Assembly: GCA_001602645.1 (NCBI GenBank)
Contig: LUYE01000015.1
Span: forward strand, 1 to 64,000
Reading direction: 5' to 3'
DNA from: Methanosarcinales archaeon Methan_01
Lineage (GTDB): Archaea; Halobacteriota; Methanosarcinia; Methanotrichales; Methanotrichaceae
Length of the DNA: 64,000 nt
This document shows, one piece after another, positions 31,418 to 45,286 of the stretch (the first letter of the stretch is position 1; each line of letters begins with the position of its first letter). Made by a program: the position numbers and the translations under genes. The notes below the pieces were generated by a model. That model was not told where the DNA came from and did not search any database. It saw only the letters and a list, made by a program, of their open reading frames with translations.

Positions 31418-33103
31418 CTAAATCACCCCCGCCCTGACGATCCGGGGACTGGTGACGTAGGCGTCCTGGACCATGTAGTTGGAGATCTGGATGCTGTAGT
31501 ACTTGGCGAACTTATCGACGAGGTCAGCCCTGACTTTAGCCGCTTCGTCCTCCGGGACGGAGGCTTCGACCCAGTAGGTCTTCCCCTGAGGCACCGCCAC
31601 CAACTCGCCGTTCCTGACGACGACCTCGCCACCCTTGATGGTGTACTTCGCCCTCGAGAGGGCCGCCTTCACCTTTTCGTGATCCTTCGATGGGTCGATC
31701 TTTTCTGGATCGATATCGTAGATCGAGACGTCCCCGTCCGCCCCCATCCCCAGGTGTCCCTTCTCTTCGAGCCCCAGGATCTTGGCGGGTCCGGCCCTGG
31801 TGACGATGGCGATATCGTTCCAGCCCATCTCCCTCTCTATGGAGGGAAGGGACGACCTTTTGCTCGCGAGCTCGTGCAAGGTCTTCAGCTCCTCCTCCCT
31901 CTTCGGCCGGCTCATCAGGAGGGCTACGACCTCCGGGTAGTTGACAAAGGGCCCGCCGTTGGGATGGTCTGTGGTCATGATCATCTGCCAGGGGTCCTCC
32001 GTCAGGAGGGCGAGCTCCAGGCCTATCGCCCACTGGATGGCGTTGATCGGCATCTTCCTACCGTAGACCAGGGGGACGACCCCGCTCGACTCCTCCAGCT
32101 CGATGTCGTGGTTCGACCACTTCGCCTTGAGGAGGCGGGCGTTACCGTACTCCAGGGGGGCGTCGGCGGTCATGGTGGTGGCGGACCCGAAGATCAATTG
32201 GCCCATGTCCATGGTGAACTGCTGGTGTCTATTGAAATAATCGGCGATCTCGGGGGCCTTCGACTCGAAGTCCCGCCAGCCGGTCCCGCCGTAGGCGGAG
32301 AACTGCATGTGGGTGACGTGGAGGACCTGCCGGTCCCGGCTGGCGGCGATATCCTCGACGGCCCGGAGGGTCTCGAGGGTCGTCTCGTAGTTTCCGGGCT
32401 TTCCCAGGTTGTTCGTGTGGAGGTGGACGGAGTGGGGGAGGCCGAGGGCCTCGTTCGCCCTCATCAGGCCTCTTATTATCTGCCGGGGCGTTACATCGAA
32501 GTTCGGGACGGGGTCGTCGATCCCTTTGACGTTCCCGCCGAAGCCCCAGGCCTCGCCGCCGCCGGGGTTCACCACCTTGACCCCGTAGCCTCGGCTGGCG
32601 CGAAGGCCCCAGGCGACGAAGGCCGCGAGCTTCCCGAGGTCGCCGTCCCGGACGCACTCCAGCACCTCCCAGTTGTTCCCAAAGAGGGTGAGCGCCCCTT
32701 TGTCGACGATGGGGATCTCCTCCAGCTCCTCGTGGGTGTGCCTCGCCTCCAGGATCGGGGTCGCCGCCTCGAAGGCGGTGGTGTAGCCGAGCCGAGCGTA
32801 GCGGTAGCCGATGGCGTAGCAGTTCGGGACTGTGTAGCCGGTCTGGGGCCGGAGGAGCTTCGTCCTCGCCTCCGTCCCACGCCTCCCGTCCTCGGGGCGC
32901 ATGATCCTGCCCGTGTTCACCTTCGCCCCTGCGATGTGGGCGTGGGCGTCGAGGCCCCCCGGCATCACCAGCATCCCCCGGGCGTCGATCTTGTCGCCAT
33001 CGCGGGACTCTTCGACGACTCTGCCGTCCTCGATGGAGATCTCCATCTCCTCGCCGAGGATCCCATTTCTCGGATCGTAGACGATCCCGCCCTCAATTAT
33101 CAT
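31418..33103 (-). CDS. fwdA: Formylmethanofuran dehydrogenase subunit A
   Basis: A 561-residue amidohydrolase that joins formate, delivered through an internal tunnel, to methanofuran. GGLDAHAHIAGAKVNTGRIM holds the first zinc-binding His pair, GVKVVNPGGGEAWGFGGN the lysine expected to be carboxylated, and LHVTHMQFSAYGGTGW and ITTDHPNGGPFVNYPE later metal or substrate residues. Length is normal. It overlaps fwdB by 11 bases, indicating coupled translation. The catalysed pair of steps is the first (or, in reverse, last) C1 step of methanogenesis. Confidence 0.96.
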   Translation of the reverse strand: MIIEGGIVYDPRNGILGEEMEISIEDGRVVEESRDGDKIDARGMLVMPGGLDAHAHIAGAKVNTGRIMRPEDGRRGTEARTKLLRPQTGYTVPNCYAIGYRYARLGYTTAFEAATPILEARHTHEELEEIPIVDKGALTLFGNNWEVLECVRDGDLGKLAAFVAWGLRASRGYGVKVVNPGGGEAWGFGGNVKGIDDPVPNFDVTPRQIIRGLMRANEALGLPHSVHLHTNNLGKPGNYETTLETLRAVEDIAASRDRQVLHVTHMQFSAYGGTGWRDFESKAPEIADYFNRHQQFTMDMGQLIFGSATTMTADAPLEYGNARLLKAKWSNHDIELEESSGVVPLVYGRKMPINAIQWAIGLELALLTEDPWQMIMTTDHPNGGPFVNYPEVVALLMSRPKREEELKTLHELASKRSSLPSIEREMGWNDIAIVTRAGPAKILGLEEKGHLGMGADGDVSIYDIDPEKIDPSKDHEKVKAALSRAKYTIKGGEVVVRNGELVAVPQGKTYWVEASVPEDEAAKVRADLVDKFAKYYSIQISNYMVQDAYVTSPRIVRAGVI

Positions 33104-34385
33104 CGCTGAGCCTCCTGACGCGATCGAGGATCTCCCGCACCGCCTCCTCGTCCGTCGGATATGGGGAATCCACCACCTTCTTCATCCGCAGGGATAAGCC
33201 GTCCATCCGGTAGGCAGTCCCCTCCGCCTCGATCCCGCAGACGGCGGTGGGGATGACCACGTCGGCGAGGAGGGTCGTGGGGTTGGGGAAGGGATCTATC
33301 TGGATCACCGGGATCTCGACCATCCCCCCCACCGTCGCCCTCGGGAAGTTCGAGGCGGGGTCGGCGGCGACGACCATCATGGCGTCCGCCTCCCTCTTCG
33401 CCAGGAGGTCGCAGGCCGCCGTCTCCCCAGGGTTGAAGTAGGGCGCTCCCCGGGAGAGGTCGACGGCCATGGGAAAGCCCGTCGACCAGGCGCAGACCTG
33501 GCCGAAGCCGGCGACGTTGTAGTGCCCCCTCATCGCCATCACCACGAACTTGGTGAAGCCGTTGAGGTCCGCCACCAGGGAGAGGGCGTTGTCGACGTTC
33601 TTGTACCTCCCCCGGCTGTGGGTCAGCCCGAGGCCTATGAGGACGACCCCGAACTTCGCGGCCAACATCATCGCCGCAGCCTCCTCCAGGTCGGATTTGG
33701 CGACCCCAGCCACCGTCTCCGGGACGATCTCCCCCTTCCCCTGGACGATCATCCGGAGGGCAGACAACACCTCGTAGTCGGTACCCGGTTTTATGAGGAT
33801 GAACTTGTCGGCATTCTTCGCCGTCCTCGTCTCCCGGACGTCGACGACTATCACCTTCCTCCCCCCCCTCCCGTCGGGGGTGAACATCCCCCGAGCGTTG
33901 GATGAGTAGCGGACGGTGTGGCGTGGGTGGGCCTCCGCAGGGTTTGCGCCCCAGAAGACGATCAGGTCCGCCCGGTTCTTTATCTGGCCGAGGGTCGCCC
34001 CCGCCATCCCCTTCTCCTCGATTCCGATGATGGAGGGGCCGTGGCAGACGGTGGCGGTGGAATCGACAACCCCTCCCACCTCCTCCGCAAGAAGGATCCC
34101 CAGTTTGGCGGTCTCGCAGACCGTCGAGCACCAGCCGTAGAGGAGGGGCCTCTTCGCCTCCTTCAGGATCTGGGCGGCCTGGTCGTACGCCTCCTCGTAG
34201 GTCGTCTCCAACAGCTCTCCATCCACTCTGATCATGGGGGCCGTCGTCCTCTCGTGCCCCAGGATCTTGCTCGAGCCGAGCCTGCAAGCCCTCTTCACCC
34301 CGACGATCTTTCCCTCCTCCACCTCGACCTTGATGTCGTCGCAGAGGCAGCCGCAGAAGGGGCAGAGGACGTCCTCGGCGATCAT
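33093..34385 (-). CDS. fwdB: Formylmethanofuran dehydrogenase subunit B
   Basis: A 430-residue molybdo/tungstopterin subunit that reduces CO2 to formate. The N-terminal CPFCGCLCDDIKV with ACRLGSS binds a 4Fe-4S cluster. STATVCHGPSIIG carries the active-site residue as Cys, so this is the Cys and not the selenocysteine form. FWGANPAEAHPRH and IQIDPFPNPTTLLADVVIP match the cofactor-binding fold. Start and stop overlap neighbours by 4 and 11 bases. MoaB and MoeA in the window make the required pterin cofactor. Sequence alone does not decide tungsten versus molybdenum. Confidence 0.95.
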   Translation of the reverse strand: MIAEDVLCPFCGCLCDDIKVEVEEGKIVGVKRACRLGSSKILGHERTTAPMIRVDGELLETTYEEAYDQAAQILKEAKRPLLYGWCSTVCETAKLGILLAEEVGGVVDSTATVCHGPSIIGIEEKGMAGATLGQIKNRADLIVFWGANPAEAHPRHTVRYSSNARGMFTPDGRGGRKVIVVDVRETRTAKNADKFILIKPGTDYEVLSALRMIVQGKGEIVPETVAGVAKSDLEEAAAMMLAAKFGVVLIGLGLTHSRGRYKNVDNALSLVADLNGFTKFVVMAMRGHYNVAGFGQVCAWSTGFPMAVDLSRGAPYFNPGETAACDLLAKREADAMMVVAADPASNFPRATVGGMVEIPVIQIDPFPNPTTLLADVVIPTAVCGIEAEGTAYRMDGLSLRMKKVVDSPYPTDEEAVREILDRVRRLSDDN

Positions 34386-34780
34386 CTCTGCCCCTCTGTC
34401 TCCAGGTCGGCGAAGAGCTCCCGGACGCCCTTCACCCTCCGATCCGTCCCCGTCACCTCTACTTCGACCCCCTTGTAGAGGGGGGTCCCACAGCCGCCGG
34501 TCTTCGGCCCCACGACGGCGTTCGCCCAGGGCCCCATCGGCATGAAGATCAGCCCGGGGGGGATGCCGCCCTCCCTCTTCGCCGAGACGACTACCTCGCC
34601 GGACCTGGTCCTCACCAGGACGTTCCCGTCCTTGGGGATTCCGAGGGCGTCGTAGTCCGACTCGGCGAGGGCGCAGGTCGATGTGGCCTTGAAGAACTCG
34701 GGGGACATCTTCGCCTCACAGGTGGCACCCTGGCCGAGGGTGCGCCCGGATATCATGATCGCCTTCAAGATGATCACCAT
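34382..34780 (-). CDS. fwdD: Formylmethanofuran dehydrogenase subunit D
   Basis: A 132-residue molybdopterin-dinucleotide-binding subunit, homologous to the C-terminal domain of other Mo/W enzymes. ISGRTLGQGATCEAKMSPEF, CALAESDYDALGIPKDGNVLVRTRSGEVVV and FMPMGPWANAVVGPKTGGCGTP are typical. ATG 34780 (MVIILKAIMISGRT) fits homologues; the open frame extends to 34873 but includes the promoter. It is the first gene of the fwd operon and overlaps fwdB by 4 bases. Confidence 0.93.
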   Translation of the reverse strand: MVIILKAIMISGRTLGQGATCEAKMSPEFFKATSTCALAESDYDALGIPKDGNVLVRTRSGEVVVSAKREGGIPPGLIFMPMGPWANAVVGPKTGGCGTPLYKGVEVEVTGTDRRVKGVRELFADLETEGQR

Positions 34781-34815
34781 CAAATTCGAACTCCATCCAC
34801 CATTCCATACCGGGG

Positions 34816-34861
34816 CTAAATATTGTGCGGTCATCCCTTTCGGGACGGTCAATTTAATATA
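34816..34861. promoter_or_regulatory. Divergent TATA boxes for the fwd operon and leuDB
   Basis: CAATATTTAG on the minus strand (34816-34825) gives an fwdD start site near 34795. TTTAATATA on the plus strand (34853-34861) gives a leuD start site near 34884. Confidence 0.55.
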
Positions 34862-34908
34862 CAGCGTTGGCATTGCTAACTATTCTACTGACGTTTGGGG
34901 GATGGCTT

Positions 34909-35397
34909 TTGGCAGGCAGGGCTTGGAAGTTCAAGGATGACGTCGACACCGACGCGATCATACCCGGTCGCTACCTGGTGATAAACGACCCCGAGGGGCT
35001 CGCAAAGCACGTCTTCGAGGGGGTGCGTCCCGAGTTTGCGGGTGGGGTAGAGGCGGGCGACTTCGTGGTGGCGGGGACGAACTTCGGCTGCGGATCCTCC
35101 CGAGAGCATGCGCCCCTAGGCCTCAAGGGGGCGGGGGTGAAGGCGGTCGTAGCCAAGTCCTTCGCCCGGATCTTCTTCCGAAACGCCATCAACATCGGTT
35201 TACCCCTCTTCGTCTCTCCCGAGGTGGAGAGGATTCGCGACGGAGACATGATCGAGATCGACCCGGACGCCGGGATCATATTCAACCGGTCCCGCGGCGA
35301 GTCTTACCGGACGACGCCCCTCCCACCCTTCCTCCAGGAGATCGTGGGTTCGGGGGGGCTTGTAGAGTACACTAAAAGGATGGTGAGGTCTGCTTGA
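34909..35397 (+). CDS. leuD: 3-isopropylmalate dehydratase-type small subunit
   Basis: The 162-residue product contains [19 protein letters not shown] near the N-terminus, [20 protein letters not shown] and [19 protein letters not shown], the signatures of the aconitase-superfamily swivel subunit. It would work with a large LeuC-type subunit, which is not in the window, on isopropylmalate or homocitrate-type substrates (HacB/AksE branch). TTG 34909 after GGGGGATGG fits homologue N-termini; longer starts add a hydrophobic stretch that overlaps the leader. The stop overlaps the leuB TTG. Confidence 0.9.
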   Translation: MAGRAWKFKDDVDTDAIIPGRYLVINDPEGLAKHVFEGVRPEFAGGVEAGDFVVAGTNFGCGSSREHAPLGLKGAGVKAVVAKSFARIFFRNAINIGLPLFVSPEVERIRDGDMIEIDPDAGIIFNRSRGESYRTTPLPPFLQEIVGSGGLVEYTKRMVRSA

Positions 35398-36521
35398 AGT
35401 ACAAAGTTCCCGTTATACCTGGCGATGGGATCGGCCCCGAGATCGTGGCCGAGGGGCAGAAGGTGGCGGAGGCCGCGGCAGAGAAGCACGGCTTTGAGAT
35501 AGAATGGACGACGTTCTCCCTCGGAGCAGACCACTACCTGGAGACTGGAGAGCTCGTCGGCGAGGATACCCTCAAAGACCTCTCTCGGTACAAGGCGATC
35601 TACCTCGGATCCATAGGCGACCCTCGGGTGAAGCCCGGCGTCCTGGAGAAGGGCGTCCTCCTCGCGATGCGGTTCTACTTCGACCAGTACGTCAACCTCC
35701 GGCCGGTCAAGCTCCTGGAGGGGGTCTGGACCCCTCTCAAGGATAAAGGCCCGGAGGATATCGACTTCACCGTAGTCCGGGAGAATACCGAGGACTTCTA
35801 CATCGGGATCGGCAGCCGGGCGAGGGGGGGGAAGAGCCGCGCCGAGTTCGAGGTTATCAGAACCCTTTACGACGTCAAGTTCGGCCTGGACGTGGAGTCC
35901 GACAGCGACGAGATCGCCTACCAGATAGGGATGATCTCGAGGGAGGGGACCCGGAGGGTGATCAAGTACGCCTTCGACCTCGCCATGGTGCGGAGAAAGC
36001 ACCTCTCCAGCGTCGACAAGGCGAACGTCCTCTCCGACATCTACGGCTTCTGGAGGGAGGAGTTCGAAGCCACGGCGGCCCAGTACCCAGAGGTATCGAC
36101 CGACTTCAACTTCGTCGACGCCATCACCATGTGGTTTGTCAAAAATCCGGAGTGGTTCGACGTCGTCGTCGCCCCCAACATGTTCGGCGACATCATCACC
36201 GACCTCGGCGCCATGATCCAGGGCGGTCTCGGCCTCGCCCCCGGAGCGAACATCAACCCCGAGGGGACGAGCATGTTCGAGCCGATCCACGGAAGCGCCC
36301 CCAAGTACAAGGGGCAGAACAAGGTAAACCCCATCGCCACCATCTGGGCGGGGGCTATGCTCCTGGAGCACTTGGGCGAAGGCGCGGCCGCCGAGGACGT
36401 CGTCAGGGCGATCGAGACGAACATAAAGCGGGGGAAGGTCAGGACCTACGACATGGGCGGAAGCGCTACGACCTCGGAGGTCGGCGACGAGATCGCCGCC
36501 ATCGTCCTCGGTGAGATCTGA
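35394..36521 (+). CDS. leuB: 3-isopropylmalate dehydrogenase or homoisocitrate dehydrogenase
   Basis: A 375-residue NAD-dependent beta-decarboxylating dehydrogenase. [17 protein letters not shown] starts the fold, [16 protein letters not shown] carries substrate residues, [38 protein letters not shown] holds the metal-binding Asp residues, and [21 protein letters not shown] the NAD-binding His-Gly. The family includes LeuB and the coenzyme B enzyme AksF, and sequence inspection does not separate them. TTG 35394 overlaps the leuD stop by 4 bases, so the two genes are coupled. Confidence 0.9.
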   Translation: MKYKVPVIPGDGIGPEIVAEGQKVAEAAAEKHGFEIEWTTFSLGADHYLETGELVGEDTLKDLSRYKAIYLGSIGDPRVKPGVLEKGVLLAMRFYFDQYVNLRPVKLLEGVWTPLKDKGPEDIDFTVVRENTEDFYIGIGSRARGGKSRAEFEVIRTLYDVKFGLDVESDSDEIAYQIGMISREGTRRVIKYAFDLAMVRRKHLSSVDKANVLSDIYGFWREEFEATAAQYPEVSTDFNFVDAITMWFVKNPEWFDVVVAPNMFGDIITDLGAMIQGGLGLAPGANINPEGTSMFEPIHGSAPKYKGQNKVNPIATIWAGAMLLEHLGEGAAAEDVVRAIETNIKRGKVRTYDMGGSATTSEVGDEIAAIVLGEI

Positions 36522-36535
36522 CGGAAGGCGAAAAG

Positions 36536-36544
36536 GTTTTATGC
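36536..36544 (+). promoter_or_regulatory. TATA-like box upstream of tRNA-Lys
   Basis: GTTTTATGC places a transcription start near 36567, about 24 bases before the tRNA. The tRNA could be cotranscribed with rpoH. Confidence 0.45.
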
Positions 36545-36590
36545 CGGATGACCATCTCTTGAACAGTGGTATGGGCTGATCTGCTCATGG

Positions 36591-36682
36591 GGGCTCGTAG
36601 CTCAGTTAGGCAGAGCGTCTGGCTTTTAAGTTTTTTGAACGGAGATACCAGGTGGTCGAGGGTTCAAATCCCTTCGAGCCCG
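36591..36682 (+). tRNA. tRNA-Lys (TTT) with 18-nt intron
   Basis: Acceptor arms GGGCTCG and CGAGCCC pair perfectly. The D stem is GCTC/GAGC, the anticodon stem TCTGG/CCAGG (one G-U), the T stem GAGGG/CCCTT (one G-U) around TTCAAAT. The anticodon TTT is at 36625-36627. An 18-base insertion (36629-36646) lies between positions 37 and 38, the canonical archaeal intron site. The discriminator is G and CCA is not encoded. rpoH begins 30 bases downstream. Confidence 0.92.
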
Positions 36683-36711
36683 CTTATTACATAATTCTGG
36701 GAAGTGGCTGT

Positions 36712-36948
36712 ATGAAGAAGTTTGCGCTGCAGGATCACGATCTGGTGCCGGAACACATCCTCCTCACCTCCGAGGAGGCTGAGGAGGTCTTCAGGGCTTA
36801 CGGCGTCGATTCTGCTCAGCTCCCGAAGATCCATGCCACCGATCCGGTGGTGAAGGAGATCGGAGGAAAGGTGGGCGACGTGGTGAAGATAATGAGGAAG
36901 AGTCCCACGTCGGGGGAATCGGTCTTTTACAGGCTGGTAATCGACTAA
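36712..36948 (+). CDS. rpoH: RNA polymerase subunit H
   Basis: A 78-residue subunit homologous to the C-terminal half of eukaryotic Rpb5. DHDLVPEHILLTSEEAEEVF, LPKIHATDPVVKEIG and KVGDVVKIMRKSPTSGESVFYR match the family along its full length. ATG 36712 lies about 25 bases after a TATA-like TTACATAATT, so the message may be nearly leaderless. It is the first protein gene of the RNA polymerase operon. Confidence 0.96.
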   Translation: MKKFALQDHDLVPEHILLTSEEAEEVFRAYGVDSAQLPKIHATDPVVKEIGGKVGDVVKIMRKSPTSGESVFYRLVID

Positions 36949-36963
36949 GGGGTGTTTTAAAGT

Positions 36964-38454
36964 TTGCTGGACAGAGAAGTTCTATACAAGGCCTATTTTA
37001 CCAAAGATAAGCTGGTCCATCATCACATAAACTCTTTCAACGATTTCATAGATTCGGGCCTACAGAAGGTGATCGACGAGGTGGGGATCATCGAGACGAA
37101 CATCGAAAACACCTACGTCAAGCTCGGCTCGATCCGGGTCGAGAACCCCACGGTCACCGAGGCCGACGGCTCGGTGGAGCGGCTCTACCCCAACGACGCT
37201 CGCCTCCGAAACCTCACCTACGCATCGCCCCTCCGGCTGGAGATGACGATCGTCGAGGGGGAGACGGAGAAGGAGCCGGTGGAGGCGATGATCGGGATGC
37301 TCCCCATCATGATCATGTCCAAGGTCTGCAACCTCTCGGGCCTCTCCAGAGACGAGATGATCGAGTTCGGCGAGGACCCCCTCGACCCGGGCGGATACTT
37401 CGTAGTCAACGGCTCGGAGAGGGTGATCATGACCCTGGAGGACCTATCACCCAACAAGATCCTGGTGGAGTACAACCAGAGGTACGACGACTTCATCGAG
37501 GTGGCTAAGGTCTTCTCCCAGAGGCAGGGTTATCGTTCTCTCGTGATCGTCGAGCGGGGCCGAAGGTCGATCCTGGAGGTATCCTTCCCCTCCGTCAGCG
37601 GTAGGCTAAACTTCGTCACCCTGGCGAGGGCCTTGGGCCTTGAGACCGATATGGAGATCGTCCAGGCCGTCTCCGAGAACCCCGAGATCATAAAGTTCAT
37701 GCTGGAGAACCTGGAGGAGGCAGAGGTGGCGACCAAGGAGGAGGCCCTGGAGAAGATCGGGGGCCGGGTCGCCGCCGGCCAGGCGAAGGAGTACCAGAAG
37801 AAGAGGGCGGCCTACGTCCTGGATCGGTACCTCCTCCCCCACATCGGCGTCGAGGAGGGGGACCGGTATGCTAAGGGCCTCTTCCTCGCGAGGATGGCGG
37901 AGGCCTGCTTCGAGCTCGCCCTGGGGAAGCGGGGTGAGGACGACAAGGACCACTACGCCAATAAACGGCTGAAGCTCTCCGGGGACCTGATGGAGGACCT
38001 ATTCCGGGTCGCCTTCAGCCGGCTGACGAGGGACATCAAGTACCAACTCGAACGGGCCAGCATGAGAAACCGGGAGCTGAACGTCATCACCACCGTCCGG
38101 GCAGACGTCCTCACCGAGAGGATGATCCATCCTCTGGCCACCGGGAACTGGGTCGGCGGCCGAACCGGCGTATCCCAACTCCTGGACAGGACCGACTACA
38201 TGGCGAGCTTAAGCCACCTCCGGAGGGTCATATCGCCCCTATCCCGGTCCCAGCCCCACTTCGAGGCGAGGGACCTTCACCCCACCCAGTGGGGCCGGAT
38301 CTGTCCGAGCGAGACCCCGGAGGGGCCCAACTGCGGCCTCGTCAAGAACTTCGCCCAGGGGGTCGAACTCTCCACGGGGGTCGAGGATTACGAGGACGTG
38401 AAGAGGATGCTTCTGGATCTGGAGGTAGTTCCTGTAGGTGGTCGCTATGAGTAG
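36964..38454 (+). CDS. rpoB2: RNA polymerase subunit B'' (N-terminal half of B)
   Basis: A 496-residue subunit, the N-terminal half of the Rpb2-type subunit, which is split in methanogens and halophiles. The end region [31 protein letters not shown] is the fork-loop and active-centre-proximal motif, and [19 protein letters not shown] is the lobe signature. The start is TTG 36964, 15 bases after the rpoH stop. It overlaps rpoB1 by a few bases. Confidence 0.96.
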   Translation: MLDREVLYKAYFTKDKLVHHHINSFNDFIDSGLQKVIDEVGIIETNIENTYVKLGSIRVENPTVTEADGSVERLYPNDARLRNLTYASPLRLEMTIVEGETEKEPVEAMIGMLPIMIMSKVCNLSGLSRDEMIEFGEDPLDPGGYFVVNGSERVIMTLEDLSPNKILVEYNQRYDDFIEVAKVFSQRQGYRSLVIVERGRRSILEVSFPSVSGRLNFVTLARALGLETDMEIVQAVSENPEIIKFMLENLEEAEVATKEEALEKIGGRVAAGQAKEYQKKRAAYVLDRYLLPHIGVEEGDRYAKGLFLARMAEACFELALGKRGEDDKDHYANKRLKLSGDLMEDLFRVAFSRLTRDIKYQLERASMRNRELNVITTVRADVLTERMIHPLATGNWVGGRTGVSQLLDRTDYMASLSHLRRVISPLSRSQPHFEARDLHPTQWGRICPSETPEGPNCGLVKNFAQGVELSTGVEDYEDVKRMLLDLEVVPVGGRYE

Positions 38455-40261
38455 GGCGCGGGTATTTGTCAACGGGGAGTTCGTGGGGACCCATTCCGAC
38501 CCCATCAGCCTCGCCAAAGATATGAGGCGGCTCCGGCGGGGCGGCAAGATAAGCAACCAGATCAACGTCTCCTTCTTCGCGAGGACGAACGAGATATTGA
38601 TCAACACCGACTCCGGCCGAGCCCGAAGGCCCCTCATCGTGGTGGAGGATGGCGCTTCCATGGTCACCGAGGAGCACGTCGAGAAGCTCCGCAGGGGGGA
38701 GATCGCCTTCGACGACCTCGTCAAAGTGGGGCTCGTCGAGTACCTCGATGCCGAGGAGGAGGAGAACGCCCTGGTGGCGATCGAGGAGGAGGATATAACC
38801 CTCGATCACACCCACCTGGAGGTCGACCCCTCCCTCGTCCTGGGGATCTGCACCGGCCTCGTCCCCTACCCGGAGCACAACGCCAGCCCCCGAAACACCA
38901 TGGGGGCTGGGATGATCAAGCAGTGTCTGGGGACGCCGCTGGCCAATACGAAGCTCCGGCCGGATACAAGAGGCCACTACCTCCATTACCCCCAGAGGGC
39001 CCTCTGCCGGAGCAGGACCGCCGACGCCATCGGTTTCGACGAGAGGCCCGCGGGCCAGAACTTCGTCGTCGCCGTCCTCGTCTACGAGGGGTACAACATC
39101 GAGGACGCCCTCATCCTCAACCGGGGCTCCATCGAGAGGGGCCTTGGCCGGAGCCACTTCTTCCGGGTATCGGAGGCGGAGGAGCGGAAGTACCCCGGCG
39201 GCCAGGAGGACAAGTTCGAGATCCCCGACATGGAGGTCCGGGGTGCGCGGGGGACGGAGGCCTACTCGCAATTGGACGACGACGGCCTCGTCAACCCCAA
39301 CGCCGTGGTCGCCCCCAACGACGTCCTGATTGGGAAGACCTCGCCGCCCCGGTTCCTCGAGGAGCCGACGGAGTTCGGGATCACCCCCCAGCAGAGGCGC
39401 GAGACCTCGGTGACGATGAGGTCTAACGAGAAGGGGGTGGTGGACACGGTGATCCTCACCGAGTCCTCCAACGGCAACAGGCTCGCCAAGGTGAAGACGA
39501 GGGACCAGAGGGTCCCGGAGCTGGGGGACAAGTTCGCGTCGCGCCACGGCCAGAAGGGGGTCATCGGCCTGATCGTCCCGTCGGCGGACATGCCCTTCAC
39601 CGAGTCCGGCCAGGTCCCCGATCTTATCGTCAACCCCCATGCCATCCCCTCGCGGATGACCGTCGGCCACGTCCTGGAGATGATCGGGGGGAAGATGGGA
39701 TCCCTTGAGGGCAGGTTCGCCGACGCCACCGCCTTCCTGGGGGAGGAGGAGGCGGATATGAGGGCTGCCCTCACCAAGTTCGGCTTCTCCCACACCGGCC
39801 GGGAGGTGATGTACAACGGGATCAACGGCGAGCAGATCATGGCCGACGTCTTCGTCGGGGTGATCCTATACCAGAAGCTCTACCACATGGTCGCCGGAAA
39901 GATGCACGCCCGGTCGAGGGGTCCCGTCCAGGTCCTCACCCGGCAGCCGACGGAGGGGCGGGCGCGGGAGGGCGGCCTCCGGTTCGGCGAGATGGAGCGC
40001 GACGTCCTGATCGCCCACGGGGCGGCTCTGGCCCTGAAGGAGCGGCTCGTCGACGAGTCAGACAAGGTGACGGAGCTCGTCTGCAGCCGCTGCGGGATGA
40101 TCGCCATCCACGATAAAAGGAGGAACGTCGACTACTGCTCGGTCTGCGGCTCGGACACCGAGATATACCCCGTGGAGATGAGCTACGCCTTCAAGCTCCT
40201 GCTGGACGAGATAAAATCTCTGGGCGTCGCCCCCAGGCTGGTTCTGGAGGACGCAGTTTAG
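38447..40261 (+). CDS. rpoB1: RNA polymerase subunit B' (C-terminal half of B)
   Basis: A 604-residue subunit. The hybrid-binding and wall regions appear as [41 protein letters not shown] and [15 protein letters not shown]. The clamp zinc site is [23 protein letters not shown] near the C-terminus. ATG 38447 is chosen over GTG 38438 because GGTGG lies before it and homologues start at [11 protein letters not shown]-like sequence. It overlaps the rpoB2 stop, consistent with coupled synthesis of the two halves. Confidence 0.96.
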   Translation: MSRARVFVNGEFVGTHSDPISLAKDMRRLRRGGKISNQINVSFFARTNEILINTDSGRARRPLIVVEDGASMVTEEHVEKLRRGEIAFDDLVKVGLVEYLDAEEEENALVAIEEEDITLDHTHLEVDPSLVLGICTGLVPYPEHNASPRNTMGAGMIKQCLGTPLANTKLRPDTRGHYLHYPQRALCRSRTADAIGFDERPAGQNFVVAVLVYEGYNIEDALILNRGSIERGLGRSHFFRVSEAEERKYPGGQEDKFEIPDMEVRGARGTEAYSQLDDDGLVNPNAVVAPNDVLIGKTSPPRFLEEPTEFGITPQQRRETSVTMRSNEKGVVDTVILTESSNGNRLAKVKTRDQRVPELGDKFASRHGQKGVIGLIVPSADMPFTESGQVPDLIVNPHAIPSRMTVGHVLEMIGGKMGSLEGRFADATAFLGEEEADMRAALTKFGFSHTGREVMYNGINGEQIMADVFVGVILYQKLYHMVAGKMHARSRGPVQVLTRQPTEGRAREGGLRFGEMERDVLIAHGAALALKERLVDESDKVTELVCSRCGMIAIHDKRRNVDYCSVCGSDTEIYPVEMSYAFKLLLDEIKSLGVAPRLVLEDAV

Positions 40262-40269
40262 GTGTGAAC

Positions 40270-44033
<3,764 letters not shown>

Positions 44034-44042
44034 GGTAAAAGG

Positions 44043-44354
44043 ATGATAAATATTGATAGAGCGCTCAGAAGTTCGATCAGAACCGGTAAAGTTGTTCTCG
44101 GCTCAAATCTCGCCCTGGAGGCCGGGACCAAAGGGCAGGCAAAGCTCTTCATCAGCGCCATCGACTGCCCGGAAGAGGTGGCAGTCGAGCTGAAGAAGGC
44201 CGACGTCCCCGTCTACAGCTATTCGGGAAGGGGAAAGGATCTGGGCTCAGCCTGCGGAAAGCCCTTCTCGGTCGCGGCTCTGGCGGTGATAGAGCCCGGC
44301 GAATCGGAGATCATGGCGCTCCTGAGGGAGATCAGGGGTAACGAGGATGAGTGA
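44043..44354 (+). CDS. rpl30e: Ribosomal protein L30e
   Basis: A 103-residue protein of the L7Ae/L30e RNA-binding fold. NIDRALRSSIRTGKVVLGSN, AKLFISAIDCPEEV and YSGRGKDLGSACGKPFSVAALAVIEPGES are family motifs. It sits between rpoA2 and nusA as in many archaea and overlaps the nusA start by 8 bases. Confidence 0.95.
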   Translation: MINIDRALRSSIRTGKVVLGSNLALEAGTKGQAKLFISAIDCPEEVAVELKKADVPVYSYSGRGKDLGSACGKPFSVAALAVIEPGESEIMALLREIRGNEDE

Positions 44355-44778
44355 GTTCAAGCTTACCACCGAAGGGATCAGGTACATCGCCCTCTTCGAA
44401 AGCTTGACCGGCGGCGTCGCGAGAGACTGCATCATCGACGACGAGAACGACCGGATTATATTCGTCATCAAGAAGGGAGACATGGGAGCTGCCATCGGGA
44501 GGAAGGGCAGCAACATCAACCGGGTTAAGAAGTCGATAGGAAAGCAGATCGAGATCGTGGAGCACAGCGACGATGTCAAGGAGTTCCTGGAGAACGTCTT
44601 CCAGCCCGCCTCGATAAAGAACGTGACGATCGTCTCGAAAAACAATAAGCGATTGGCTTATGTAGAAGTAGCAAATAGGGACAAGGGCATCGCCATAGGC
44701 CGGGACGGCCGCAACATATTAAAGGCCAAGATGCTCTCTTCGAGGCATCACGGCGTTGATGACATCATCATCCAGTAA
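44347..44778 (+). CDS. nusA: NusA-like transcription factor
   Basis: A 143-residue archaeal NusA reduced to two KH domains. FVIKKGDMGAAIGRKGSNINRVKKSIGKQIEIVE and VEVANRDKGIAIGRDGRNILKAKML show the two GxxG loops (IGRKGS, IGRDGR). The S1 and N-terminal domains of bacterial NusA are absent, as usual in archaea. It binds RNA in transcription elongation or termination. It is located between rpl30e and rpsL. Confidence 0.95.
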   Translation: MSEFKLTTEGIRYIALFESLTGGVARDCIIDDENDRIIFVIKKGDMGAAIGRKGSNINRVKKSIGKQIEIVEHSDDVKEFLENVFQPASIKNVTIVSKNNKRLAYVEVANRDKGIAIGRDGRNILKAKMLSSRHHGVDDIIIQ

Positions 44779-44853
44779 AAAAAGCCGGCGCTCGACTGAG
44801 GTCGGATGGGGCCAACGGTTGGCGATGGACATAGCATTCAACTAGGTGAAATA

Positions 44854-45282
44854 ATGGGAAAGGGAATGTACGCGGCCAGGAAACTGGAGAGCGACCGCAA
44901 GAGCTTCCGGTGGAAAGATCTGAACTACAGCCGGAGGGTACTGAAGCTGAACGTCAAGGCAGACCCCCTGGGCGGCGCGCCGCGGGCTCGAGGCATCGTC
45001 CTGGAGAAGGTCGGCGTCGAGGCCAAACAGCCGAACTCCGCCATCAGGAAGTGCGTCCGGATACAGCTGATCAAGAACGGAAGACAGGTCACCGCCTTCT
45101 GTCCGGGGGACGGTGCCATCGGGTTCATAGACGAGCACGACGAGGTCGTGGTGGAGAGGATCGGCGGCAGGATGGGCGGAGCCAAGGGCGATATCCCAGG
45201 CGTCCGGTTCCAGGTCGTCGCCGTCAACAACGTGGCCTTGAACGAGATGGTCTCGGGGCGGAAGGAGAAGCCCGTAAGGTGA
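44854..45282 (+). CDS. rpsL: Ribosomal protein S12
   Basis: A 142-residue protein. [39 protein letters not shown] and [18 protein letters not shown] are the S12 signature segments of the decoding centre. ATG 44854 follows AGGTGA. The open frame extends upstream to 44806 but homologues start at [11 protein letters not shown]. Confidence 0.97.
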   Translation: MGKGMYAARKLESDRKSFRWKDLNYSRRVLKLNVKADPLGGAPRARGIVLEKVGVEAKQPNSAIRKCVRIQLIKNGRQVTAFCPGDGAIGFIDEHDEVVVERIGGRMGGAKGDIPGVRFQVVAVNNVALNEMVSGRKEKPVR

Positions 45283-45286
45283 TACC

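Noticed and set aside
31679-33109. A 476-codon plus-strand frame opposite fwdA
   Set aside because: Antisense shadow of a well-identified gene in GC-rich DNA with no family features.
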